A DNA stretch of 64,000 bases from Pseudomonas sp. CFBP 13711. GTDB taxonomy: Bacteria > Pseudomonadota > Gammaproteobacteria > Pseudomonadales > Pseudomonadaceae. The notes beneath the pieces are model-generated. The model had not been told where the DNA came from. It did not search any database and saw nothing but the letters and a program-made list of their open reading frames with translations. The position numbers were made by a program, and so were the translations under genes. This document shows, in pieces, positions 29,436 to 38,226 of this stretch (positions are counted from its first letter, which is position 1; each line of letters opens with the position of its first letter). The stretch spans positions 980,701-1,044,700 of the forward strand of contig NZ_JACYVI010000001.1 in the NCBI RefSeq assembly GCF_014842265.1, in the 5' to 3' direction.

Positions 29436-30881
29436 ATGCAATGGGAAGTCGTCATCGGGCTGGAGATTCACACCCAGCTCACCACCCAATCGAAGATTTT
29501 CTCCGGTAGCGCCACCACGTTCGGCTCCGAGCCCAACACTCAGGCCAGCCTCGTCGACCTGGGCATGCCCGGCACGTTGCCGGTGCTGAACCAGGAAGCC
29601 GTGCAAATGGCGGTCAAGTTTGGCCTGGCCATCGACGCCGAGATCGGCCAACACAACGTGTTCGCCCGCAAGAACTACTTCTACCCGGACCTGCCGAAGG
29701 GTTATCAGATCAGCCAGATGGAATTGCCGATCGTAGGCAAAGGCCACCTGGACATCACCCTGGAAGACGGCACCATCAAGCGCATCGGCGTGACCCGCGC
29801 CCACCTTGAAGAAGACGCCGGCAAGAGCCTGCACGAAGACTACAGCGGCATGACCGGCATCGACCTGAACCGCGCCGGTACGCCGTTGCTGGAGATCGTT
29901 TCGGAGCCGGACATGCGCTCGGCCAAAGAAGCCGTCGCCTACGTCAAGGCGATGCACGCGCTGGTTCGCTACCTGGGCATCTGCGACGGCAACATGGCCG
30001 AAGGCTCGCTGCGTTGCGACTGCAACGTGTCGATCCGCCCGAAAGGCCAGGTTGAGTACGGGACCCGATGCGAGATCAAGAACGTCAACTCGTTCCGCTT
30101 TATCGAGAAGGCGATCAACAGCGAGATCCAGCGCCAGATCGACCTGATCGAAGACGGCGGCAAGGTCATTCAGCAGACTCGCCTGTACGACCCGAACACC
30201 AATGAAACCCGCGCCATGCGCAGTAAAGAGGAAGCCAACGACTACCGTTACTTCCCCGATCCTGACCTGTTGCCGGTGATCATCGAAGACGCGTTCCTGG
30301 AGCAGACCCGTGCCACCCTGCCGGAACTGCCGCCGCAAAAACGCGAGCGCTTCCAGTCGCAGTTCGGCTTGTCGCTGTATGACGCCAGCGTCTTGGCGTC
30401 CAGCCGCGAACAGGCGGACTTCTTCGAGAAGGTGGTGAGCATTTCCGGTGACGCGAAGCTCGCGGCCAACTGGGTGATGGTTGAGTTGGGTTCGTTGCTG
30501 AACAAGCAAGGCGTCGAGATCGACGAGTCGCCGGTCAGCGCTGAACAGTTGGGCGGCATGCTGCTGCGCATCAAGGACAACACCATTTCCGGCAAGATCG
30601 CGAAGATGGTGTTTGAGGCCATGGCTAATGGTGAAGGCAGCGCCGACGAGATCATCGAGCAGCGCGGCCTGAAGCAGGTCACCGACAGCGGCGCCATCGA
30701 ATCGATGCTGGACGACGTCCTGGCTGCCAACGCCGAGCAGGTCGAGCAATACCGTGCGGCGGATGAAGCCAAACGCGGCAAAATGTTCGGCTTCTTCGTC
30801 GGGCAAGCGATGAAGGCATCGAAAGGCAAGGCCAACCCGGGCCAGGTCAACGAGCTGCTGAAGCGCAAGCTCGAAGGCTGA
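29436..30881 (+). CDS. gatB: Glutamyl/aspartyl-tRNA amidotransferase subunit B
   Basis: Kinase/transamidase subunit that phosphorylates the misacylated tRNA and amidates it, 481 aa. Start [24 protein letters not shown] with AAGGAG upstream. Signatures: [42 protein letters not shown], and [10 protein letters not shown] with metal-binding Cys. The C-terminal helical and YqeY-like tail domain ends [17 protein letters not shown]. Last gene of gatCAB; a palindromic repeat follows. Confidence 0.97.
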   Translation: MQWEVVIGLEIHTQLTTQSKIFSGSATTFGSEPNTQASLVDLGMPGTLPVLNQEAVQMAVKFGLAIDAEIGQHNVFARKNYFYPDLPKGYQISQMELPIVGKGHLDITLEDGTIKRIGVTRAHLEEDAGKSLHEDYSGMTGIDLNRAGTPLLEIVSEPDMRSAKEAVAYVKAMHALVRYLGICDGNMAEGSLRCDCNVSIRPKGQVEYGTRCEIKNVNSFRFIEKAINSEIQRQIDLIEDGGKVIQQTRLYDPNTNETRAMRSKEEANDYRYFPDPDLLPVIIEDAFLEQTRATLPELPPQKRERFQSQFGLSLYDASVLASSREQADFFEKVVSISGDAKLAANWVMVELGSLLNKQGVEIDESPVSAEQLGGMLLRIKDNTISGKIAKMVFEAMANGEGSADEIIEQRGLKQVTDSGAIESMLDDVLAANAEQVEQYRAADEAKRGKMFGFFVGQAMKASKGKANPGQVNELLKRKLEG

Positions 30882-30897
30882 GTGCATTCACCCCAGT

Positions 30898-30928
30898 GAT
30901 CGTTCCTGCGCCGGGCGCGGGAACGATC
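30898..30928. repeat. Palindromic repeat (GATCGTTCC family)
   Basis: GATCGTTCC and GGAACGATC form an inverted pair around a GC-rich centre, 17 bases after gatB. Same family as the elements at 9701 and 10065. It may serve as the end or stabiliser of the gatCAB message. Confidence 0.8.
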
Positions 30929-30954
30929 ATCGCTTTCTGTAGGGACCCTGCCCC

Positions 30955-31329
30955 ATGCAGCGAATCCTCGGCGCCTGCGCCCTGCTCTCTCTGCTGGCCG
31001 GCTGCGCCAGTGACGGCATCATCGACCCGCACGGTTACGACGCCACCGGCGGCGCCTCTTATTACGGCTCGCAACATCACGGTCAGCGCACCGCCAGCGG
31101 TGAACGCTTCGACGCCAATTCCCTGACCGCCGCGCACCGGCAATTGCCGTTCGGCACGCGCGTGCAAGTCACCAATCTGGACAACGACCGCAAGGTCATC
31201 GTCCGTATCAACGACCGCGGCCCGCACACCCGGGGGCGGCTGATCGATGTGTCACGTGCAGCCGCCGCGCAATTGGGTATGCTGCGCAGCGGAACCGCCC
31301 AAGTGCGGGTACAAGCCCTCGACGACTGA
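30955..31329 (+). CDS. RlpA-like lipoprotein
   Basis: A 124-aa lipoprotein with a double-psi beta-barrel. The lipobox is LLAGC (Cys about residue 17), after the signal helix RILGACALLSLLAG. The RlpA core follows: GGASYYGSQHHGQRTASGERFDAN, AAHRQLPFGTRVQVTNL, VIVRINDRGPHTRGRLIDVSRAAA, including the conserved Glu and Asp of the family. RlpA proteins cut naked peptidoglycan glycans at the septum, but this short form lacks a SPOR domain, so septal targeting is not shown. It stands in the place of P. aeruginosa PA4485. Confidence 0.9.
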   Translation: MQRILGACALLSLLAGCASDGIIDPHGYDATGGASYYGSQHHGQRTASGERFDANSLTAAHRQLPFGTRVQVTNLDNDRKVIVRINDRGPHTRGRLIDVSRAAAAQLGMLRSGTAQVRVQALDD

Positions 31330-31365
31330 CTGGTGCCCTGAATTCTCGCCCTAACGAATCTGCCC

Positions 31366-32427
31366 TTGCCCACACTGATCGAGCTAGTCAGCGGCCTGCT
31401 GCTGATGATCATCGGTGCGCAACTGTCGGTGCGCGCTGCCGTGGCCCTTGCCGCCCTGCTCAAAACCCGCCCGCTGTTCCTCGGCCTGACCGTCGTCGCG
31501 CTGGGCAGCAGCGCCCCGCAACTGGCGGTCGGGCTGCAAGCGGCATTCACCGACAGCACCGACATTGCGGTCGGCAGCGTCATCGGCAGCAATATTTTCA
31601 ACATATTGGTCACGCTGGGGCTGTCCGCCCTGATCATCCCGCTGCGCGTGGCCCGGCAACTGGTGCGCGTTGATCTGCCGCTGATGATCGCTGCCACTGC
31701 CCTGGTCGCGGCACTGGCGTGGAATGGCGAGCTGAGCGCGCTGGATGGCGTCGTGCTGTTGCTGGGCATGGCGGCGTATCTGTTCGTTGTGGTCCGTCAG
31801 TTCGCCCACGGCGCGCGGCATGTGCCGAGAACAGACCTTGAGCCGCGCCGGCGCATCTGGCCGTTGCTGGGTCGTCTGGCACTCATGGCCTGCGGCCTGG
31901 CGCTGCTGACGTTTGGCAGTCATCTGCTGGTCGGCGCGGCGGTCTCGGTGGCGCTGGATCTAGGACTGTCGGAGCGGGTGATCGGCCTGACCGTGATCGC
32001 CGTCGCAACCTCGCTGCCCGCGCTGATGACCTCGCTGGTCGCCGCATTGCGCGGCGAGCGGGATATCGCAGTGGGCAATATCATTGGCAGCAACCTGTTC
32101 AACCTGCTGGGCGTGCTCGGCATCACGGCGCTAATCTCCACCGGGCCGTTGTCGATCTCGCCCAATGCGCTGGATTTCGATTTGCCGGTGATGCTGGGCG
32201 TCGCGGCGCTGTGCGTGCCGCTGTTCTATTCGGGGTACCGAATCACCCGGCTGGAGGGGCTATTGATGCTTGGGCTTTACGCGGTGTACGGGCTGCACAT
32301 CGTTTCGTTTACCACGGGCATGCCACTGGCCGAGCGGCTGGAACGACTGATGATCCATTACGCGCTGCCGGTGATTGCGCTGTGCATTGTGGTGGGGACG
32401 GTGCGGGCGTGGCGGCGTCAGCATTGA
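31366..32427 (+). CDS. Calcium/sodium antiporter (CaCA family, YrbG-like)
   Basis: Inner-membrane cation antiporter of 353 aa from a TTG start. It has the two inverted halves of the family with the alpha repeats: FLGLTVVALGSSAPQLAVGL ... AVGSVIGSNIFNILVTLG (about 43-90), and VIGLTVIAVATSLPALMTSL ... AVGNIIGSNLFNLLGVLG (about 205-250). In YrbG the ion-binding acid is Glu (TSxPE); here both repeats have Gln or Ala at that place (SSAPQL, TSLPAL), so ion preference may differ. No strong ribosome site precedes the TTG; an internal ATG would cut helix 1. Confidence 0.85.
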   Translation: MPTLIELVSGLLLMIIGAQLSVRAAVALAALLKTRPLFLGLTVVALGSSAPQLAVGLQAAFTDSTDIAVGSVIGSNIFNILVTLGLSALIIPLRVARQLVRVDLPLMIAATALVAALAWNGELSALDGVVLLLGMAAYLFVVVRQFAHGARHVPRTDLEPRRRIWPLLGRLALMACGLALLTFGSHLLVGAAVSVALDLGLSERVIGLTVIAVATSLPALMTSLVAALRGERDIAVGNIIGSNLFNLLGVLGITALISTGPLSISPNALDFDLPVMLGVAALCVPLFYSGYRITRLEGLLMLGLYAVYGLHIVSFTTGMPLAERLERLMIHYALPVIALCIVVGTVRAWRRQH

Positions 32428-32449
32428 TTGGCGACAGCCCGAATCAAGA

Positions 32450-33391
32450 CTAAATCCACCCGCCCCACTGCAGAATGAAAATCCCGACGTTGGTCGTCAC
32501 CGCCGCCGCCAGGGTGGTCATGACGATGATTGAGGCGGCCAGTTCATGGTTGCCGTTGGCCGCGCGGACCATGACGAAACTGGCGGACGCCGTCGGGGCA
32601 CCGAAGTACAGAAACAGAATCCCCAGTTCCGCATGTCGGAAGCCCAGCAGCCACGCACCGAGCGTGCAGATCAGCGGCAGCCAGACCATCTTCATCAGGC
32701 TCGCGCTGATCGCCAGCGTGCCGCTCTCTCGCAACGACTTCAAAGACAGCGTGCCGCCGATGCACATCAGCGCCAGTGGCAGGGTCATCTGCGCCAGATA
32801 GCTGCCGGAGGTGTCGAGCCATTTGGGGAGCGGGATCTGGAAGTAGGCGAACGGCGCCGCGACGACAATGCTGATGATCAGCGGATTGGCCATGACGCTC
32901 TTGGTGATGCTCCACGGGTCGGACTTGATCACCGGGCTGTAGACCGCCAGCACGACGGTGGACAGGGTGTTGTAGAAGAGAATGACCAGCGCGGCGAGGA
33001 TCGCACCGAGGGAAATGCCGTAATCGCCGTACATGCTCGCGGCCAGGGCAAGGCCGATGACGCCGTTGTTGCCGCGAAACGCCCCTTGGGTGTAAGTGCC
33101 ACGCTCGGCGAACGGCACGCGGTAGATCGCCCATCCCCACGACAACGCGAAACCCGCCAGGGTGGCGACGATGAAGTAGATCAACACGCCCGGCTGAAAC
33201 GCCGCGTGCAGGTCAGCGTGAATGATCCCAAGAAACAGCAGCGCCGGCATGGTGCAGTTGAACACCAGCGACGAAGCGGTGTGGATGAAGCTGTCGTTGA
33301 TCCAGCCCACGCGCTTGAGCAACACGCCGAGGAACAGCATCGCGAACACCGGCGCGGTGATGTTCAGGGTTTCCAGAAAGATTGCCAGCAT
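32450..33391 (-). CDS. AEC-family transporter (auxin efflux carrier-like permease)
   Basis: Membrane carrier of 313 aa with about ten helices in two five-helix halves. Start at 33391 (MLAIFLETLNITAPVFAMLFLG); a start at 33400 adds three residues. Family marks: LLKRVGWINDSFIHTASSLVFN near the N-terminus, RGNNGVIGLALA in the middle, and MCIGGTLSLKSL in the second half. Bacterial AEC proteins move organic acids or amino-acid derivatives (for example malonate, malate); the substrate is unknown. It stands alone between convergent and same-strand neighbours. Confidence 0.88.
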   Translation of the reverse strand: MLAIFLETLNITAPVFAMLFLGVLLKRVGWINDSFIHTASSLVFNCTMPALLFLGIIHADLHAAFQPGVLIYFIVATLAGFALSWGWAIYRVPFAERGTYTQGAFRGNNGVIGLALAASMYGDYGISLGAILAALVILFYNTLSTVVLAVYSPVIKSDPWSITKSVMANPLIISIVVAAPFAYFQIPLPKWLDTSGSYLAQMTLPLALMCIGGTLSLKSLRESGTLAISASLMKMVWLPLICTLGAWLLGFRHAELGILFLYFGAPTASASFVMVRAANGNHELAASIIVMTTLAAAVTTNVGIFILQWGGWI

Positions 33392-33492
33392 GCACGCCAA
33401 ACCCTGAGCCGTCGTTAGGTGGCTAATGATAGGCCAGCGGCGCGGGAAGTGTTACGGCAATTACGCAGTGGTCGTACAACCCAAGGGCTGCG

Positions 33493-35055
33493 TCAGGCGA
33501 TGGGCGCAGGCTGCAGCTTCTTCTCGAACACTGAAACCCCGTCCAGATCCCGCAGCGTTACGGTCATCTCCCCTCTCTGACCGTCGATGTTCACCTCACC
33601 AAAAAACTGGAAGCCGGCGAAGGGTGAAGTGTTCTGCGCCGGGGGAGCTTTCTGGAACACCAGTTCAGGGCCGAAGGTTTTGTCCAACGTATTGGGCCCG
33701 AAGCTGCCGGCATTCAGCGGGCCGGCAACAAACTCCCAGAACGGATCAAAATCCTGAAACACCGCCTGATCCGGATGGTAGTGGTGAGCCGCGCAGTAAT
33801 GCACATCGGCGGTCAGCCAGACGGTGTCGCGGACCTTCTGCTGGCGCAGGAAGCCCAACAGCTCGGCGACTTCCAGCTCGCGGCCTTTCGGCGCGCCGTT
33901 GTCGGTGTTGGCGATCGCTTCCCAGCGCATCACGCCCGGGCTGATCTCGCCGTCGGGCACGCCAAGGCCGATGGGCATGTCAGCGGCAATGACTTTCCAC
34001 TGAGCGCCGGAAGCTTGAAGTTCGCGCTTGAGCCAGTCCAGTTGCTCACGGCCGAGAAATGCAGTGGTCGGCCCCGGTTTGTCGGCGAGATTGGCGTCGT
34101 TGCCGTCGCGGTAGCTGCGCATGTCGAGCACGAACACGTCGAGCATCGGACCGTAAGCGATTTTGCGATAGACCCGCCCGCCGTTGTCGGCGCTCTGTAG
34201 GCGCATAGGGGAGTATTCGAGAAACGCCTGACGCCCGCGCGCCGCCAACAGCTGGATGTCTTTGACCTTGTAGCGGTCGTCGAGCTGCTTGCTCGGTGAC
34301 CAGTTGTTGGTCACTTCGTGGTCGTCCCACTGCCAGATCTGCGGCACCTCGGCGTTGAAGCGCCGCATGTTTTCGTCCATCAGGTTGTAGCGGTAGGCGC
34401 CGCGGTATTCGTCGAGGGTTTCCGCGACCTTGCTTTTTTCTTCGGTGGTGATGTTGCGCCAGACGCGCCCGCCTTCGGTGACCACTTCAGCGGGCACCGG
34501 GCCGTCGGCGTAGATGGTGTCGCCGCTGTGGATGAAGAAGTCCGGCAAGCGCAGGCGCATGGCTTCGTAGATGCGCATGCCACCGATTTCGGGGTTGATG
34601 CCGAAGCCCTGGCCGACGGTGTCGCCGCTCCAGACGAAACGGATGTTGCGGCGATTGACCGGCACGCTGCGCAAGTGACCGAACCAGGGTTCGCTGGCGA
34701 CGCCGGTTTGCGCGTCTTCGAAGAACACGCGATAGAAGATGGCTTGATCGGCCGGCAGGCCGGTCAGCTCGACGCGCGCGGTGAAGTCGGTGCGCTGGTC
34801 GGCGAGCAGCGAGACCGTGCGGCGCGGGTTGCTGAACATGCTGCGGGTGTCCCATTCGACCACCATGCGCGCCGGCCGGTCGCTGCGACTCCAGACCACC
34901 GCGCGATCGCCGAGCACGTCGCCGGACTGCACGCCGTCGGTCATCTTCGGACGGTCCTTGACCGAAGCGATGACCGCCGGCGCAAGCCCCGGCAACAACA
35001 AGCCGGCGCCAGCGGCCTGGATGATACGGCGGCGAGTCAGGTCGAACCGGGACAT
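33493..35055 (-). CDS. phoD: Alkaline phosphatase D (PhoD), Tat-exported
   Basis: Secreted phosphodiesterase/phosphomonoesterase of the PhoD family, 520 aa from the ATG at 35055 with GAGGA upstream. The leader has the Tat signature TRRRIIQAA followed by a hydrophobic stretch ending VIASV. Metal-site regions: WSRSDRPARM, FVWSGDTVGQGFGI, FFIHSGDTIYADGP, WDDHEVTNNW, and WLTADVHYCAAHHYHP. It needs Ca and Fe in known members. Pho control is likely, but I see no clear Pho box; the upstream gap is full of palindromic repeats. Confidence 0.93.
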   Translation of the reverse strand: MSRFDLTRRRIIQAAGAGLLLPGLAPAVIASVKDRPKMTDGVQSGDVLGDRAVVWSRSDRPARMVVEWDTRSMFSNPRRTVSLLADQRTDFTARVELTGLPADQAIFYRVFFEDAQTGVASEPWFGHLRSVPVNRRNIRFVWSGDTVGQGFGINPEIGGMRIYEAMRLRLPDFFIHSGDTIYADGPVPAEVVTEGGRVWRNITTEEKSKVAETLDEYRGAYRYNLMDENMRRFNAEVPQIWQWDDHEVTNNWSPSKQLDDRYKVKDIQLLAARGRQAFLEYSPMRLQSADNGGRVYRKIAYGPMLDVFVLDMRSYRDGNDANLADKPGPTTAFLGREQLDWLKRELQASGAQWKVIAADMPIGLGVPDGEISPGVMRWEAIANTDNGAPKGRELEVAELLGFLRQQKVRDTVWLTADVHYCAAHHYHPDQAVFQDFDPFWEFVAGPLNAGSFGPNTLDKTFGPELVFQKAPPAQNTSPFAGFQFFGEVNIDGQRGEMTVTLRDLDGVSVFEKKLQPAPIA

Positions 35056-35184
35056 GTTTATCCTCCTCAAGCGAATGCCAAAAGAAGGACGCTAGCAGCG
35101 GATTGTTTGCGGGAGATGACAGGGCAGCGAACAAGCCAAGTGTTGTCTGTGTCTGGCACAAGATCCAGTGCCGAGCCCGGTCCC

Positions 35185-35214
35185 TGTAGGAGTGAGCTTG
35201 CTCGCGATGAGGCC
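35185..35214. repeat. REP-like element (GTGAGCTTGCTCGC family)
   Basis: TGTAGGAGTGAGCTTGCTCGCGATGAGGCC, with the palindromic core GCGAGCAAGCTC/GAGCTTGCTCGC common in Pseudomonas genomes. Related copies stand at 43777-43800 and 48143-48246. Confidence 0.85.
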
Positions 35215-35251
35215 GAACATCCGACACATCTCCGCGGCCGGACCGCGCACT

Positions 35252-35522
35252 TGTAGGACTGGCTTTAGCCGGGAAGGCGTCAGCATTCACACCAAACATC
35301 TGATGGCGAACACACCGGCCTCTTCCCGGCTAAAGCCGGTCCCACTGACCGCATGCACTTTGTGGACTGGCTTTAGCCGGGAAGGCGTCGGTATTCACAC
35401 CGCAATTTTGATGGTGTGCCGACGGGCCTATTCCCGGCTGAAGCCGGCCCTACAAAAGCATCGTGTGCATCCAACAGGACCGGCTGGAACCACAATTTGT
35501 AGAACCGGCTTTAGCCGGGAAG
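35252..35522. repeat. BIME-like array of alternating palindromic repeats
   Basis: At least five copies of the CCGGCTTTAGCCGGGAAG unit in alternating orientation: forward about 35253, inverted 35315-35345, forward 35362-35389, inverted 35423-35452, a forward fragment at 35476-35485 and forward 35500-35522. Spacers are short and partly alike (CATTCACACC, GATGG). Largest cluster of this family in the window. Confidence 0.88.
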
Positions 35523-35540
35523 TGACCGGTGCGGTAGCGG

Positions 35541-37271
35541 TCAGGCGCCGGCGGGCACCGCGTCCAGCTCCGCCGTTTCCGGTCGTTTCAGCAGCGCGTA
35601 CAGCACGCCCGTCACGACACTGCCTGCCACGATCGCCAGCAGATACAGCAGCGCATGGTTGATCGCATTCGGGATCAGCAGTACGAACAATCCACCGTGG
35701 GGCGCCATCAGTTTGCAGCCGAAGAACATCGACAGCGCACCGGTCAGCGCGCCTCCCACAATGCTCGCCGGAATCACCCGCAGCGGGTCTTTCGCCGCAA
35801 ACGGAATCGCGCCTTCGGAGATAAAGCACAGCCCCAACACAAAGGCGGCCTTCCCCGCCTCACGCTCGCTCTGGGCAAACTTGCGCCGGGCAATCAATGC
35901 CGCGATGCCCATACCAATCGGCGGCACCATGCCGGCCGCCATCGTGGCCGCCATTGGCGCGCCACTGCTCGAGGCCAGCAAGCCAACGGAAAACGCATAC
36001 GACGCCTTGTTGATCGGCCCACCCAGATCCACACACATCATCGCGCCCAGCAGCACGCCGAGCAGCACGGCGTTGGCCGTGCCCATGGTGTCGAGGAAGT
36101 GGGTCAGCCCTTCAAGCATGCCGGCAACCGGCTTGCCTACCACGTAGATCATCACCAGCCCGGTGAACAGGCTCGCCAACAGCGGAATGATCAGAATCGG
36201 CTTCAGCGCTTCGACACTCGCCGGCAGTTTCGCGTAGCGATTCACCGCCCAGGCGCTGTAGCCCGCAAGAAACCCGGCGATGATCCCGCCAATGAAGCCA
36301 GCGCCCAAGGTGCTCGCCAGCAGCCCACCGATCATCCCCGGCGCAAGGCCCGGACGGTCGGCAATGGAGTAAGCGATGTAACCGGCCAGCAATGGCACCA
36401 TCAACTGGAACGCCGCGCCCGCGCCAATCTGCTTCAAGGCTGCCGCCAGCGTGCCCGGCTCTTCCGCCGCGTGAATGCCGAACACGAATGACAGCGCAAT
36501 CAGCAAACCGCCCGCCACCACCATCGGCAGCATGAACGACACACCGGTCAGCAGGTGCTTGTAAACGCCCGTCTTTTCTTTTTTCGACGACGCCTTCGAC
36601 GCCGAAGCCGTGGATTCGACTTCCGCCTCCGCCAACGCTTTTTTCAGCGTCGCTTCGGCTTGCTTGAGGGCGACACCGGTGCCGCAACGATAAATGCGCT
36701 TGCCAGCGAAACGCTCGGTGGCGACTTCAATATCACACGCCAGCAGCACCACATCGGCGTCAGCAATAGCCTGGGCGCTAAGCGGATTACGCGCACCGAC
36801 CGAGCCCTGGGTTTCCACCTGCAGGTCATAACCGAGTTTTTTCGCCGCCTGCTGAATCGCCTCGGCCGCCATAAAGGTGTGGGCGACGCCGGTCGGGCAC
36901 GCCGTTACCGCCACCAGACGCGGCTGCGCGCTGGACGTAGCAGACGGGGCGGAAGTCGCGGTGTGCTCGGTCGCCAGCGCCGCTGCTGAACGCAGAAAGC
37001 CATCGGCGTCCTGCAACGCTTGCGCGGGCGTGGCCTGATACAGGCGCTTGCCGGAGAAACGCGCCAGGTCCAGCGCGCCGGTGTTGACCACCAGCACCCA
37101 GTCGGCCGCTTCGATGTCGCCCGGCGACAGTTGCTTCTCCGGATGGCGGGGATCGTGGATCTCGACGCTGGTGCTCCAACCCTGGCGCTGGGCCGCCGCA
37201 TCCAGCAGACGGGCACTGAGGACGCTGCTGATTTTGCCGTTCGGACAGGCCGTAACGATGGCTAACTTCAT
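35541..37271 (-). CDS. fruA: PTS fructose-specific EIIB'BC permease
   Basis: Imports fructose and phosphorylates it to fructose 1-phosphate; 576 aa. Two EIIB-like domains are followed by the membrane EIIC. The functional EIIB (about 117-215) has the phospho-Cys in VAVTACPTGVAHTFMAA (Cys125). The N-terminal one (1-100) has a similar VTACPNGK (Cys9) but lacks the TGVAHT context, as in the B' domain of E. coli FruA. EIIC spans about 235-565 with SFVFGIHAAEE and GGPINKASYAF. Start at 37271 has GAGGA upstream. Last gene of fruBKA, 16 bases after fruK. Confidence 0.95.
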   Translation of the reverse strand: MKLAIVTACPNGKISSVLSARLLDAAAQRQGWSTSVEIHDPRHPEKQLSPGDIEAADWVLVVNTGALDLARFSGKRLYQATPAQALQDADGFLRSAAALATEHTATSAPSATSSAQPRLVAVTACPTGVAHTFMAAEAIQQAAKKLGYDLQVETQGSVGARNPLSAQAIADADVVLLACDIEVATERFAGKRIYRCGTGVALKQAEATLKKALAEAEVESTASASKASSKKEKTGVYKHLLTGVSFMLPMVVAGGLLIALSFVFGIHAAEEPGTLAAALKQIGAGAAFQLMVPLLAGYIAYSIADRPGLAPGMIGGLLASTLGAGFIGGIIAGFLAGYSAWAVNRYAKLPASVEALKPILIIPLLASLFTGLVMIYVVGKPVAGMLEGLTHFLDTMGTANAVLLGVLLGAMMCVDLGGPINKASYAFSVGLLASSSGAPMAATMAAGMVPPIGMGIAALIARRKFAQSEREAGKAAFVLGLCFISEGAIPFAAKDPLRVIPASIVGGALTGALSMFFGCKLMAPHGGLFVLLIPNAINHALLYLLAIVAGSVVTGVLYALLKRPETAELDAVPAGA

Positions 37272-37287
37272 CACACTTCCTCTCTTG

Positions 37288-38226
37288 TTATGCCGTCAGG
37301 ACGCGGACGTTGACGCCGCTTTCCAGACGTTTCAATTGCGCCGGATCATTGATGCCGAAGCCGATCTGAGTGACGGCCATGGCCGCAATGGCCGTGGCGG
37401 TGCGCAGGGTTTGCTCGGGTTTATGCCCGCAGAGCAAACCGTGAACCATCCCGGCCAGCAGCGAATCACCCGCGCCGACGGTGCTGGCGACCGTGACTTT
37501 GGGCGGCAGCGCCTGCAGCGCCACGTCGGCACTGAACCAGTGAACGCCTTCCGAGCCCTGGGAAATCACCACGTGCTCGATGCCGCGCTGGCGCAGGTCC
37601 GCCGCCGCTTGCGCTTGAGCGTCAATGGAAATGATCGGCGCATCGAGGGCGTCGGCCAATTCTTCGGTGTTGGGTTTGATCATCCACGGCGACGCTTCGA
37701 GCCCGGCGCGCAAGGCTTCACCACTCGTGTCCAGCGCCACTTTCAGGCCCATCGCGTTGAGGCGCAGCAACAGCGTTTTCAGCCACTGCGCGCTCACGCC
37801 ACGGGGCAGACTGCCGGCCACGACCACCGCATCAAAACCCGACGCGATCTGCTCAACCCGAGCGGCCAGCGCCTGTTGCGCCTGGGCGCTGACTTCGGGG
37901 CCTGGGCCGTTGAGGTCGGTAATTCGCCCGCTGCTTTCGGCCAATTTGATGTTGCTGCGCGTCTCACCCGGCACCCGCACGAACTCATCGACGAAGCCGC
38001 GCTTGGCGAACAGGGTTTCAAACGGCTGCTGGTTATCCACGCCGAGGAAGCCGGCAACGGTCAGCTCGTGGCCCAAGTCAGCCAGCACCTGAGCGACGTT
38101 GATGCCCTTACCCGCCGCGTGGCTGAGCATGGCGTCGCTGCGGTTGACCTGGCCGATCTGCAAGGGGCCCAACTGCACGGTCAGGTCCAGCGCCGGGTTC
38201 ATGGTCAATGTCAGTATTTTCGCCAT
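37288..38226 (-). CDS. fruK: 1-phosphofructokinase
   Basis: Phosphorylates fructose 1-phosphate to fructose 1,6-bisphosphate with ATP; 312 aa, PfkB/ribokinase family. N-terminal TLTMNPALDLTVQLGPLQIGQVNR (about 5-30), AGKGINVAQVLADLG (about 38-52), and the C-terminal PfkB signature VASTVGAGDSLLAGMVHGLL with the catalytic Asp (about 255). Start overlaps the fruB stop by one base (TAATG), showing coupling. Product enters the Entner-Doudoroff/EMP pathways. Confidence 0.96.
   Translation of the reverse strand: MAKILTLTMNPALDLTVQLGPLQIGQVNRSDAMLSHAAGKGINVAQVLADLGHELTVAGFLGVDNQQPFETLFAKRGFVDEFVRVPGETRSNIKLAESSGRITDLNGPGPEVSAQAQQALAARVEQIASGFDAVVVAGSLPRGVSAQWLKTLLLRLNAMGLKVALDTSGEALRAGLEASPWMIKPNTEELADALDAPIISIDAQAQAAADLRQRGIEHVVISQGSEGVHWFSADVALQALPPKVTVASTVGAGDSLLAGMVHGLLCGHKPEQTLRTATAIAAMAVTQIGFGINDPAQLKRLESGVNVRVLTA

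Larger units (their letters stand above)
35056..35540. other. Repeat-filled intergenic region between phoD and fruA
   Basis: A 485-base region with no gene. After about 110 bases that must hold the phoD promoter it contains one repeat of the GAGCTTGCTCGC family (35185-35214) and then an array of the CCGGCTTTAGCCGGGAAG family (35252-35522) up to the 3' end of fruA. Confidence 0.75.

Noticed and set aside
35252..35522. Repeat array considered as a CRISPR
   Set aside because: Units are palindromic, alternate in orientation and have unequal spacers, and no cas genes are near; this is a REP/BIME cluster.
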